From: CAZTTH01 sp964615975
Lineage (GTDB): Bacteria > Verrucomicrobiota > Lentisphaeria > JABSQK01 > JAJFLO01
Assembly (NCBI GenBank): GCA_964615975.1
Contig: CAZTTH010000001.1
Span: forward strand, 62,001 to 126,000
Direction: 5' to 3'
DNA: 64,000 nt
Position 1 is the first letter of the stretch. The number at the start of each line of letters is the position of its first letter. Made by a program: the position numbers and the translations under genes. Shown here one piece after another: positions 25,502-35,300 of the stretch. Under the pieces are notes generated by a model. It was not told the DNA's origin and searched no databases. It worked only from the letters and a program-made list of their open reading frames with translations.

Positions 25502-26056
25502 ATGGAGGCAAATGGAAAGTGGTATGTGGTACAGGCGCTGTCTGGCCATGAAATGAAAGTGAAAGAAAGCATAGAAAAACGCCTCACATTAGAGGAGGTA
25601 GATGATGTCATATTCGAGGTACTTGTCCCAATGGAAAAAATTACCGAAGTTAAGATGGGACGCAAGATGACAATTAATCGCAAATTCTTTCCAGGATATA
25701 TTCTAATTCGTGCTAATTTGTATACAGAAGATCGTAAAATAAACGACAAACTTTGGTCATTCATTCAAGAGACAACTGGAATTATTGGTTTTGTTGGTGG
25801 AGATCGCCCCACTCCATTGAGTGAAAATGAAATAAACGAAATTCTTGATCAGTTACATCGAGGTGAAAAGGGGATAAAACCACGCATAGATTTTGATATT
25901 GGTGAAAATGTTAAAATTAAAGATGGTGCGTTTGAAAATTTCGAAGGAAAAATTGAAAATATTGATCCGGATCGAGGAAAACTGAAAGTATCAGTCAGTA
26001 TATTTGGTCGGTTTACTCCCGTTGAGGTTGAATACTGGCAAGTAGAACGCGGTTAA
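25502..26056 (+). CDS. nusG: transcription antitermination factor NusG
   Basis: A protein of 184 residues. The NGN domain (KWYVVQALSGHEMKVKESIE, KKFFPGYILIRA-type residues, GIIGFVGGDRPTPLSENEI) is followed by a KOW domain (VKIKDGAFENFEGKIENIDP, VEVEYWQVE). NusG binds RNA polymerase to suppress pausing and links it to Rho or the ribosome. I chose ATG 25502 (MEANGKWYVV), which matches the family start. A tandem TTG at 25487 lies 4 bases after TAGGAA and would add MLKHI; it cannot be excluded. Transcription continues to the rplK operon. Confidence 0.96.
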   Translation: MEANGKWYVVQALSGHEMKVKESIEKRLTLEEVDDVIFEVLVPMEKITEVKMGRKMTINRKFFPGYILIRANLYTEDRKINDKLWSFIQETTGIIGFVGGDRPTPLSENEINEILDQLHRGEKGIKPRIDFDIGENVKIKDGAFENFEGKIENIDPDRGKLKVSVSIFGRFTPVEVEYWQVERG

Positions 26057-26118
26057 GAGAAAAAGACAATTAACGAGAAAATCATATAAAATTTAACTGA
26101 ATCAAAATCCCACAACAT

Positions 26119-26553
26119 ATGGCCAAAAAAATTACAGGTACAATTCGACTACAAGTACAGGCTGGTGCTGCAAATCCCGCTCCACCAATAGGTCCGGCAT
26201 TAGGACAAGCTGGAGTGAATATTATGGAGTTTTGTAAACAGTTTAATGCGCTAACCCAAAACCAAGCCGGAATGATCATTCCGGTCGTAATTTCGGTTTA
26301 CAATGATCGATCATTTACCTTTATTACTAAATCACCACCGGCTTCCATCTTGTTAAAAAAAGCTGCCAGCTTGGCAGCAGGTGCTAAAACTCCCGGTCGC
26401 GAAACTGTTGGTAAAGTAACATATTCACAAGTAGCTGAAATTGCCCGTGTAAAGAAAAATGAATTAACTGCACGGGATGAAGCTGCTGCAATACGCATTA
26501 TCAGTGGAACCGCTAAAAGTATGGGAATTGAGGTGATAGATGGCCCGAAGTAA
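26119..26553 (+). CDS. rplK: 50S ribosomal protein L11
   Basis: A protein of 144 residues with the whole L11 sequence. The N-terminal QAGAANPAPPIGPALGQAGV is the loop that contacts the GTPase-associated centre and is the thiostrepton region. The C-terminal RNA-binding domain contains GRETVGKVTYSQVAEIARVK and GTAKSMGIEV. Its end overlaps the rplA start by 14 bases, so the two are probably translationally coupled. Confidence 0.97.
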   Translation: MAKKITGTIRLQVQAGAANPAPPIGPALGQAGVNIMEFCKQFNALTQNQAGMIIPVVISVYNDRSFTFITKSPPASILLKKAASLAAGAKTPGRETVGKVTYSQVAEIARVKKNELTARDEAAAIRIISGTAKSMGIEVIDGPK

Positions 26554-27235
26554 ATTATATCAGGAACAACTTAAACATTTCATAACAAGCAATCATTACA
26601 ATCTTTTTGATGCGATAGCAATTTTAAAAAAAATGCCTCATGTCAAATTTGATGAAACTGTCGACTTGGGAATGAAATTGGGTATAGATCCAAAGCAATC
26701 AGATCAAATTGTAAGAGGGTCAATTACTCTTCCGCATGGCACTGGAAAGTCTGTCCGTGTGATTGTAATAGCATCTGGTCCTCCTGCTGATGAAGCAAAA
26801 TCCGCCGGAGCTGATGCAGTGGGATTTGATGATTTAATTGACAAGATCAAAGCCGGCTGGCTTGAATTTGATGTTATGATTGCAACTCCAGCTGCTATGA
26901 CAAAAGTTAGGACTTTAGGTAAACTTTTAGGACCTAGAGGCTTAATGCCGAATCCTAAAACCGGAACGGTCACTGATAATACTAAAGCGGCTGTTGAAGC
27001 TGTAAAAGCAGGCAAAATTGAATTCCGAGCTGATCGAACTGGTTGTGTTCATGTTATTGGTGGGAAGCTATCGTTTGTTGAAACGGCATTAGTAGAAAAT
27101 TGTTCAGCAATAATTAGTGCTGTATTAAGGGCAAAACCTCCGGCAAGTAAAGGAAATTATATGTTGAGTTGTACTATTTCGTCAACAATGAGTCCAGGAA
27201 TAAAACTTAATTTCAAGGAAGTCACGGGGAATTAG
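26540..27235 (+). CDS. rplA: 50S ribosomal protein L1
   Basis: A protein of 231 residues with the L1 signature KVRTLGKLLGPRGLMPNPKTGT and the ending SKGNYMLSCTISSTMSPGI. L1 forms the mobile stalk at the E-site. The start overlaps rplK by 14 bases. It ends one base before the rplJ start, leaving no room for the L10 leader that regulates this operon in E. coli. Confidence 0.97.
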   Translation: MARSKLYQEQLKHFITSNHYNLFDAIAILKKMPHVKFDETVDLGMKLGIDPKQSDQIVRGSITLPHGTGKSVRVIVIASGPPADEAKSAGADAVGFDDLIDKIKAGWLEFDVMIATPAAMTKVRTLGKLLGPRGLMPNPKTGTVTDNTKAAVEAVKAGKIEFRADRTGCVHVIGGKLSFVETALVENCSAIISAVLRAKPPASKGNYMLSCTISSTMSPGIKLNFKEVTGN

Positions 27236-27236
27236 T

Positions 27237-27764
27237 ATGAGAATAGAGCGATTACAATTAGGAATTCTTATTTCCGAGATTGTCAAATCTAATACTTTTG
27301 TTTTTTTTCTTAAATACAAAGGAATGAAGATCGATCAGTTTTCAATGATTCGACAAAATCTACATACAGTGCATGCAAAGTGTCAAGTATTTAAAAATAC
27401 CTATATCATTCATGGATTGGAACAAAATAATGTCACCATACCCAAAAACTGTGATATTTTCAAAGGTGATACCGTTATTATTTATGGCACCTGTGATATT
27501 ACTAGTATTGCGAAAATCATCAAAAAATTTAGCAACGAAGTAGAACCGTTTTCATTAAAAGGGTGTTTGTTTGATAACAATATCTTAAATTCAAAACAAG
27601 CAGAATCATTGGCGGAACTTCCTTCCAAAGAAAATTTAAGGTCTCAATTACTAGGAGTAATCCAGGCTCCAATGGGTAATTTAGTTAGAACTTTGAACAC
27701 CAAAGTGGCTAGCATTGTTTATGTGTTAAAAGCGTATAGTGATAAAAAGAAAAATATTGAATAA
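27237..27764 (+). CDS. rplJ: 50S ribosomal protein L10 (divergent)
   Basis: A protein of 175 residues in the position and size of L10. Recognisable features are the N-terminal LGILISEIVKSNTFVFFLKY, the segment GDTVIIYGTCDITSIAKIIKKF, FSLKGCLFDNNIL and LAELPSKENLRSQLLGVIQA followed by an L12-binding helix (VRTLNTKVASIVYVLKAY). The N-terminal part is less conserved than usual and lacks the Arg/Lys-rich start seen in many L10. L10 anchors the L7/L12 stalk. The GGGGAAT ribosome site lies inside the end of rplA. The next gene, rplL, follows in 15 bases. Confidence 0.88.
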   Translation: MRIERLQLGILISEIVKSNTFVFFLKYKGMKIDQFSMIRQNLHTVHAKCQVFKNTYIIHGLEQNNVTIPKNCDIFKGDTVIIYGTCDITSIAKIIKKFSNEVEPFSLKGCLFDNNILNSKQAESLAELPSKENLRSQLLGVIQAPMGNLVRTLNTKVASIVYVLKAYSDKKKNIE

Positions 27765-27779
27765 TTCGGAGGTTTAAAA

Positions 27780-28193
27780 ATGACAATGGAAGTCGATCTA
27801 TCAGAAGATATGAAAAAAATTGTTGATTCAATTGAGAAATTAACAGTTCTTGAATTATCAACATTGGTAAAAGCTTTAGAAACCCGTTTGGGAGTTTCGG
27901 CAGCACCACAAATGGCTTTTGCGGCAGTCGGTGCAGTGGCTGATGCGTCAGCTACTGCTGCTCCAGCTGCCAGCGAAGAACAAACAGAATTTACTGTCAT
28001 GTTAGTTAGTGCTGGCGAAAAGAAGATTGGAGTAATTAAAGAAGTTCGGGCAATTACTGGGTTAGGTTTGAAAGAAGCAAAAGACCTGGTAGAAGGAGCA
28101 CCAAAGCCTGTAAAAGAAGGTATAAGCAAGAAAGAAGCCGATGAAATCAAAGCAAAATTAGAAACTGCAGGTGCTGTGATCGAATTAAAATAA
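27780..28193 (+). CDS. rplL: 50S ribosomal protein L7/L12
   Basis: A protein of 137 residues. The N-terminal dimerisation region is followed by an Ala-rich hinge (AAVGAVADASATAAPAASEE) and the conserved C-terminal domain EFTVMLVSAGEKKIGVIKEV, RAITGLGLKEAKDLVEGAPK and GISKKEADEIKAKLETAGA. This domain recruits GTPase factors. The ribosome site CGGAGG is strong, as expected for a protein made in several copies per ribosome. The gene is about 15 residues longer than E. coli L7/L12. A 269-base gap to rpoB follows. Confidence 0.97.
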   Translation: MTMEVDLSEDMKKIVDSIEKLTVLELSTLVKALETRLGVSAAPQMAFAAVGAVADASATAAPAASEEQTEFTVMLVSAGEKKIGVIKEVRAITGLGLKEAKDLVEGAPKPVKEGISKKEADEIKAKLETAGAVIELK

Positions 28194-28462
28194 ATCGAGC
28201 TTTTCCCACTGACCTGACAACTTTGGTTCGAATTAAATTTCTCCAATTGAATAATAAGATCTCGGGGAATCAAAAATATAAAAAGATTCTCGGTGTGAAT
28301 TATAATGGAATAAATTGCTTACCGAACATTATCTACAGTAATGCTGTTTTGACCATACAACAAAATAGCGTTTCATTTCGATGTAATTAATTCATCAGAA
28401 AATTACTCTACAAACTCCACTACAAATTTGGTTATTCTTAACATTGATTGAGAAGGTGAATT

Positions 28463-31400
28463 ATGCTCTTACGTAAAAATTACGGTAAACTAAAAGAATT
28501 ACTCGAAATCCCCGATTTAATCGACCTTCAATTAGATTCCTTCAAAAACTTCTTACAACTTGGTACTCCCATCGAAAAGCGTATGGAACAAGGCTTACAA
28601 GAGGTATTTAAAGAAGTATTCCCAATCGAAAGTTTTGATCAATCATGTATTCTCGATTTTGTTTCGTATGAGATTGGTGAACCTAAACTCACTAAAGTTC
28701 AATGTATTCGTACAGGTAAAACATTATCAGTACCAATTTATGCAACAGTCAAATTAGAGAATCGGAAACGCAATGAAATAAAGGAAGAGAAAGTATTTCT
28801 TGGTGATATTCCATTGATGACCGATAGTGCTTCCTTTGTAATTAATGGAGTGGAACGGGTTATTATAAATCAGTTGCACCGCACTCCTGGAATTTGTTTC
28901 GAAAAATCACGGCATCCCAGTGGTAGATTTTTATATTCCTTTAGAATTATTCCCGATCGAGGTTCATGGCTGGAAGTCCAATTTGATATTAATGATCTAA
29001 TATACATATATCTAGATCGTCGGCGGCGACGAAGAAAGTTTTTAGTCACCACTTTCTTGCGCGCAATCGGATATAGTTCAACAACAGAGATTCTCGATGC
29101 CATTTATGGTATACAGGAAATCCCGGTCAAAGATATAGTTAAGCTCGATCCCCGAGAACTTTCAAATTATTATTTTGCAGAAACTGTTGTCGATATTGAA
29201 GGTAAACGTATACGAGATGATCATGAAAATGAATTGGCGAAAGATCTTGAACAAATTAATGAAGATACCTTGGAATGGATATCAAAAGCAGGTATTAAGC
29301 GGATAAAAGTCGTCAATTTAGGCGTTTATGGTGATTATGTTATGAAGTCCTTAGAGCAGGACCCTTGTTCCAATCAAGATGAAGCGTTAAAAGAAATGTA
29401 CAAACGTCTTCGACCTGGTGATCCTCCAAGTGCTACCAATGCTAAATTATTATTGAAACGCTTGTTTTTTGACAAAAAGCGATACGACCTCGGTACAGTA
29501 GGTCGACACAAGATAAATCAGAAATTAGGCATGGAAACAGATAACAACATTCGTATCATGCAAAAACTAGATATGGTAGTAGCTACTAAATATCTGATGA
29601 AATTACGTTTAGAAGAAGGTAGCGTCGATGATATTGATCATTTAGGCAACCGGCGAATACGTACAGTTGGTGAACTGATTCAAAATCAATTTCGCGTTGG
29701 ACTAGCGAGGACAGAAAGATTAATACGTGAACGAATGTCTTTGGTTGACATGGAAAACGAAGAAGTTTCTCCGCATAAACTCATCAATGCTAAAGCATTG
29801 GTTGGGGTGATACGCGATTTTTTTGGCAGAGGTCAATTGTCACAGTTTATGGACCAAACTAATCCTTTGGCTGAATTAACCAATAAACGACGGTTAAGTG
29901 CTTTAGGACCAGGGGGGTTAAGCCGAGAACGTGCAGGATTTGAAGTACGCGATGTACATTCAAGCCATTATGGGAGAATATGTCCAGTTGAAACACCGGA
30001 AGGACCCAATATTGGTCTTATAACCTCACTTGCTTTATATGGCAAGATTAATGAATTTGGATTTATCGAGACGCCGTATTATCGAGTACATAAGAAAAAA
30101 GTAACCAACCAGATTGTGTATTTAGCTGCAGACGAGGAAGAAAAATTTATCATAGCTCAAGCTAATGCGGTCATTGATGAAAAGGATGTTTTGATACATA
30201 AATACGTTAATGCCAGATCCGGTGGAGATACCAAGGAATTTCCCGCTGAAGAAATCAATTTGATCGATGTATCTCCAAAACAACTGATAAGCGCTGCTGC
30301 TGGATTAGTCCCATTTTTAGAGCATGATGATGCGAATCGCGCATTAATGGGTGCAAACATGCAGCGTCAATCAGTACCTTTAATTAGAACTGATTCCCCA
30401 TTAGTTGGCACGGGCTTAGAATCAGTAGTTGCACGGGATTCAAGGGCAGTTGTTTTGGCAAAAGAAGCCGGGGTAGTCACAGCAGTATCTGCGAAAGAAA
30501 TTGTTATAAAAAGTGGAATAGATGATAAGAATTCTCATCGAAATTACAGTCTGTATAAATTCATGCGATCAAATAACAGTACCTGCATTAATCAAAAACC
30601 GATTATTAAAACCGGGGATAAAATTATTAAGGGACAGGTAATTGCTGATGGCCCAGCAACCCAAAACGGTGAACTCGCTTTGGGACGAAACGTATTGGTC
30701 GCATTTATGCCTTGGTATGGATATAATTTTGAGGATGCGATAATACTATCTGAAAGTTTGGTGAAAAATGATGTCTATACGAGTATTCACATCAGTGAGT
30801 TAGAAATTACTGCCCGCGATACTAAACTTGGTCCAGAAGAAATTACCCGTGATATTCCAAATGTAAGTGAGGAAGCTTTGCGACAGTTGGGGCCGGAAGG
30901 AGTAATCCGAATTGGAGCGGAAGTTAAACCAGGAGATATTCTAGTCGGTAAAATTACCCCAAAAAGCGAAACCGAACTTGACCCTGAAGAACGATTGTTG
31001 CGAGCAATATTTGGGGAAAAAGCAGCAGATGTTAAAGATAGTTCCCTGACTGTTCCAAGTGGATCGGGAGGAATAGTAATGGATGTAGAGATCGAACGTA
31101 AAGTAGATCCCAATAAAGCCAAACTTACACAGGCTGAAAGAATCCGGCAAATCAAGGAAACAAAACAAACCTATAAAGCTCAGTACAACGAGCTATTAGA
31201 TGAACTTACTGAAAAATTAGGGGTGATTTTGTTGGGGGCAAAACTTTCATACGATATTGTTGAAAGAAAAGATGGGAACTTAATCGGAATCATCATTCCT
31301 GCCAATCGTAAAATTACCAAAGTGCTTTTACGTAAATTAGCGGCTGCTCATGGAACATATAAAATGCCCTCAGGACCTACAAGTGAAATGGTCGATGAAA

Positions 31401-32326
31401 TAATGCGGATTTATAACTTACGTTTTCGCGATTTGGAAATGCGTCGGGATGAGGTAGTTGATCGTTATGAAAATGAGGATGGTGAAGAGCCAGGAGTTAT
31501 AAAACAGGTAAAAGTTTACATAGCTAGTAAACGAAAAGTTTCCGTCGGAGATAAAATGGCAGGACGACATGGGAATAAGGGGGTAGTTTCACGTATTGTA
31601 CCCGTTGAAGATATGCCATTCATGGCAGATGGAACGCCAGTAGAAATCATATTGAATCCCCTTGGGGTGCCCAGTCGCATGAATGTGGGCCAAGTATTGG
31701 AGACACATTTAGGTTACGCCGCCAAGATTCTTGGATTCAAGGTAGCTACACCAGTTTTTGATGGAATTAGCGAGGATAAAATCCATGAATTATTGCGCGA
31801 TGCAAAGAAAGCGCTGGTCAATCAGAGGAAAAATTGGAGCATCAACGATGATGGAACCATTTACGACCAAGATAAACGTATACGACATGATTACTTTGTT
31901 GGAGATGATGGCAAGATTACACTTTATGACGGGAAAACAGGACTTGCATTTAATCAAAGGGTTGTGACTGGTCAAATTTATATGGTTAAATTAGATCATT
32001 TGGTTGTGAATAAAATTCATGCTCGTTCTGTTGGTCCATATTCATTAGTAACCCAACAACCATTAGGGGGTAAGGCGCAACATGGCGGACAACGGTTTGG
32101 TGAAATGGAAGTGTGGGCATTAGAAGCTTATGGAGCCGCTTATACCTTACAAGAAATGTTGACAGTAAAAAGTGATGATGTTACAGGCCGTACTAAAATT
32201 TATGAATCAATCATTCGTGGTGACAACTCATTACAAGCTGGTGTTCCAGAATCATTTAATGTATTGATGAATGAGATGAAAAGTCTCTGTCTTGATGTTC
32301 GACCCATGAAAGGGTCATTAAATTAA
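28463..32326 (+). CDS. rpoB: DNA-directed RNA polymerase subunit beta
   Basis: A protein of 1287 residues with the full RpoB sequence. The rifampicin cluster lies at about residues 457-487 (QLSQFMDQTNPLAELTNKRR, then LSALGPGGLSRERAGFEVRD). Asn474 aligns with E. coli His526 and Thr466 with Asn518; Ser531 is conserved. Later conserved segments are YNFEDAIILSESLV, GDKMAGRHGNKGVVS and the C-terminal GGQRFGEMEVWALEAYGAAY. The start ATG at 28463 follows an AGAAGG site. A TATAAT at 28301 lies within the 269-base upstream region without a clear -35. rpoC starts 18 bases after the stop. Confidence 0.98.
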   Translation: MLLRKNYGKLKELLEIPDLIDLQLDSFKNFLQLGTPIEKRMEQGLQEVFKEVFPIESFDQSCILDFVSYEIGEPKLTKVQCIRTGKTLSVPIYATVKLENRKRNEIKEEKVFLGDIPLMTDSASFVINGVERVIINQLHRTPGICFEKSRHPSGRFLYSFRIIPDRGSWLEVQFDINDLIYIYLDRRRRRRKFLVTTFLRAIGYSSTTEILDAIYGIQEIPVKDIVKLDPRELSNYYFAETVVDIEGKRIRDDHENELAKDLEQINEDTLEWISKAGIKRIKVVNLGVYGDYVMKSLEQDPCSNQDEALKEMYKRLRPGDPPSATNAKLLLKRLFFDKKRYDLGTVGRHKINQKLGMETDNNIRIMQKLDMVVATKYLMKLRLEEGSVDDIDHLGNRRIRTVGELIQNQFRVGLARTERLIRERMSLVDMENEEVSPHKLINAKALVGVIRDFFGRGQLSQFMDQTNPLAELTNKRRLSALGPGGLSRERAGFEVRDVHSSHYGRICPVETPEGPNIGLITSLALYGKINEFGFIETPYYRVHKKKVTNQIVYLAADEEEKFIIAQANAVIDEKDVLIHKYVNARSGGDTKEFPAEEINLIDVSPKQLISAAAGLVPFLEHDDANRALMGANMQRQSVPLIRTDSPLVGTGLESVVARDSRAVVLAKEAGVVTAVSAKEIVIKSGIDDKNSHRNYSLYKFMRSNNSTCINQKPIIKTGDKIIKGQVIADGPATQNGELALGRNVLVAFMPWYGYNFEDAIILSESLVKNDVYTSIHISELEITARDTKLGPEEITRDIPNVSEEALRQLGPEGVIRIGAEVKPGDILVGKITPKSETELDPEERLLRAIFGEKAADVKDSSLTVPSGSGGIVMDVEIERKVDPNKAKLTQAERIRQIKETKQTYKAQYNELLDELTEKLGVILLGAKLSYDIVERKDGNLIGIIIPANRKITKVLLRKLAAAHGTYKMPSGPTSEMVDEIMRIYNLRFRDLEMRRDEVVDRYENEDGEEPGVIKQVKVYIASKRKVSVGDKMAGRHGNKGVVSRIVPVEDMPFMADGTPVEIILNPLGVPSRMNVGQVLETHLGYAAKILGFKVATPVFDGISEDKIHELLRDAKKALVNQRKNWSINDDGTIYDQDKRIRHDYFVGDDGKITLYDGKTGLAFNQRVVTGQIYMVKLDHLVVNKIHARSVGPYSLVTQQPLGGKAQHGGQRFGEMEVWALEAYGAAYTLQEMLTVKSDDVTGRTKIYESIIRGDNSLQAGVPESFNVLMNEMKSLCLDVRPMKGSLN

Positions 32327-32344
32327 AACTAAGGAGATCGTTAC

Positions 32345-35300
32345 GTGAGTAGTGAAAATTCAACCATTCGTGAGATACTCGGTATGGATGCAACGGACTC
32401 ATTTAGTTCAGTTAGCATCAATGTTGCTTCTCCTGATATTATTCGTTCTTGGAGTCGTGGTGAAGTTAAAAATCCTGAGACGTTGAACTACCGAACCTTT
32501 AAACCCGAAAAGGGTGGATTGTTTTGTGAAAAAATATTTGGGCCAACACGCGATTGGGAATGTAATTGCGGTAAGTATAAACGAATTAAACATAAAGGCA
32601 TTGTTTGTGATCGTTGTGGGGTCGAAGTAACACATTCAAGAGTTCGCCGTGAACGCCTGGCACATATCGAATTAGCTGTTCCGGTTTCTCATGTATGGTT
32701 TTTTAAATGCATGCCAAGTCGAATTGGCTTGATGTTAAACATGACTTCTAGAAATCTTGAACGTGTTATTTATTATGAATGTTGGATTGTGATTGATAAA
32801 GGTGATACCCCATTCAATGAGAAACAGTTGTTATCTGAAGATGAATATCGTGACGCTAAGGAAACTTATGGTGATGCTTTTAAAGCTGGAATGGGAGCTG
32901 AAGCAGTAAGGGATTTGCTATCCAAGGTTAATTTGCCAGAGCTAAAAGATCAGCTTAATGAGCAAATTATTAAAACTAAAAGCAAGGCTGATCGCAAAAA
33001 AATCGCGAAACGCCTCAGAATGGTTGAAGGATTTATTAATACTTCTATGAAGCCAGAATGGATGATTATCGTTGTTCTACCAGTCATACCACCAGATCTT
33101 CGTCCATTAGTGCCCCTAGAAGGCGGACGATTTGCCACTTCAGATTTAAATGACTTGTATCGTCGTGTTATTAATCGTAATAATCGATTAAAAAATCTAC
33201 TCAGTCTGCGAACTCCCGAAGTGATAATCCGAAATGAGAAAAGAATGTTACAGGAAGCTGTTGATGCTTTGCTTGACAATGGTCGTCATGGGCGTGCTGT
33301 TACTGGTGCCAGTAATCGACAACTGAAATCACTCAGCGATATGTTGAAGGGCAAACAAGGCAGGTTTCGGCAAAATTTATTGGGTAAGCGAGTCGATTAT
33401 TCTGGTCGTTCAGTTATCGTTGTCGGTCCTGAATTGAAGCTTAATCAATGTGGTTTACCTAAAAAAATGGCATTGACATTATTTGAGCCCTTCATCATCA
33501 GACGATTGAAGGAAATGGGGTTTGTTCATACAGTGAGAAGTGCCAAAAAAATGATTGAGAAAGCTGATCCTAAAGTTTGGGATATTTTGGATGATGTTAT
33601 TAAAGGACATCCCATTATGTTGAATCGAGCTCCGACCTTGCATCGATTAAGTATCCAAGCATTCGATCCGGTATTAATAGAGGGCCAGGCAATACGAGTT
33701 CATCCGCTTGTATGTTCTGCATACAACGCAGATTTCGATGGAGATCAAATGGCTGTACATGTACCACTATCAGATGAAGCACAGTTGGAAACCAAATTGC
33801 TGATGTTAGCGCCCAATAATATCTTCTATCCATCTAGTGGTAAACCTATATGTACTCCTTCTCAGGATATAACCTTAGGTTCATACTACTTAACTTATGA
33901 AAAACCAGGATCAATCGACCGTACCATAAATCCGAAACCATTCCGACATATTATCGAGGTAATAAGAGCCTATGATTCAGAAGCAATATCAATACATCAA
34001 GTAATATTGATAAAGAATCCTGATATTGGGTTAAAGACTATCTGGGGTAATGAGCAATTAAAATATATAAAGACCACCCCGGGCCGCTGTATTTTCAATA
34101 GCATATGGCCTAAAAAAATGGGGTTTTTTAATCGTGTAGCAACAAAATCGTCGCTTGCTAAGTTGATCAGTAGCGCATATGCAGAATTAGGACGAACAGA
34201 AACGGTTGTGGTTCTGGATAAATTAAAAGAGCTTGGATATGAATATTCAACTAAGGCAGGATTTTCCATTGGTATCACCGACATGATTATTCCAGAAGAG
34301 AAATATCGATTTTTAGATCAAGCACAAAAAGAAATTGAAGAAGTTCGCAAGCAATACGGTAAGGGTGTGATAACTGAAGGGGAAAGATATAATAAAATCA
34401 TCGATATATGGACCCATGCAAACAATCGAGTTGCCTCGGTGTTATTTCGGACCTTGGAGCGTAATGAAAATAAATCAGAAATCAATCCCATTCATGCGAT
34501 GTTAGAATCCGGAGCGCGCGGAAGTAACGATCAGATCAGACAGTTGGCTGGCATGCGCGGACTCATGGCTAAACCCTCGGGAGAGATAATAGAACGTCCC
34601 ATTCTTTCTAATTTTCGCGAAGGATTAACCGTGTTGGAATTTTTCATCAGTTCTCACGGTGCCCGCAAAGGTTTGGCTGATACAGCGTTGAAAACAGCAG
34701 ATTCTGGTTACATGACCAGAAAGTTGGTCGATGTCGCTCATGATATCATCTGTATTGAGCATGACTGCATGACAACTCAGGGAATTTGGGTAAGTGCGAT
34801 CAGGGAAGGTGATGAGGATATGCTTTCATTGAAAGATCGAATTAAAGGTCGATTTAGCGTGGATGATATACGCGATCCCCTTTCGAGCAATAATTTGTTG
34901 ATAGTGGCGGCTGGTGAAGAGATTACGGATATCATCGCCAATAAAATTATCGATGTCGGCATAGATCGTGTATTGATCCGGTCGGTGTTAACTTGTAGAA
35001 GTGATGGTGGAGTTTGCGCAAAATGCTATGGACGGAATTTGGCGACGGATGGTGTCACCAAAGAAGGAGAAGCAATAGGTATAATAGCAGCTCAATCGAT
35101 TGGTGAACCTGGAACACAGCTAACCATGAGAACCTTTCATTATGGGGGGACTGCCATCTCACAATTCAAACAACCGATGATCAAAGCCAAGGAAGGTGGT
35201 TTATTGAAATTAATTGATGCACGTACGATCAAATCTCAAGATGGTTCCCTAATCGTACTCAATAAGACTGCAGCGGCAATATTGTGTGATGAAAATGGAT

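Noticed and set aside
27719..28273. 184-codon minus-strand frame over rplL
   Set aside because: Antisense to rplL; the Ala-rich coding strand gives a long open frame on the other strand by composition.
28301..28306. TATAAT in the gap before rpoB as a promoter
   Set aside because: No acceptable -35 lies at 16-18 bases upstream; the site is AT-rich and may be by chance.
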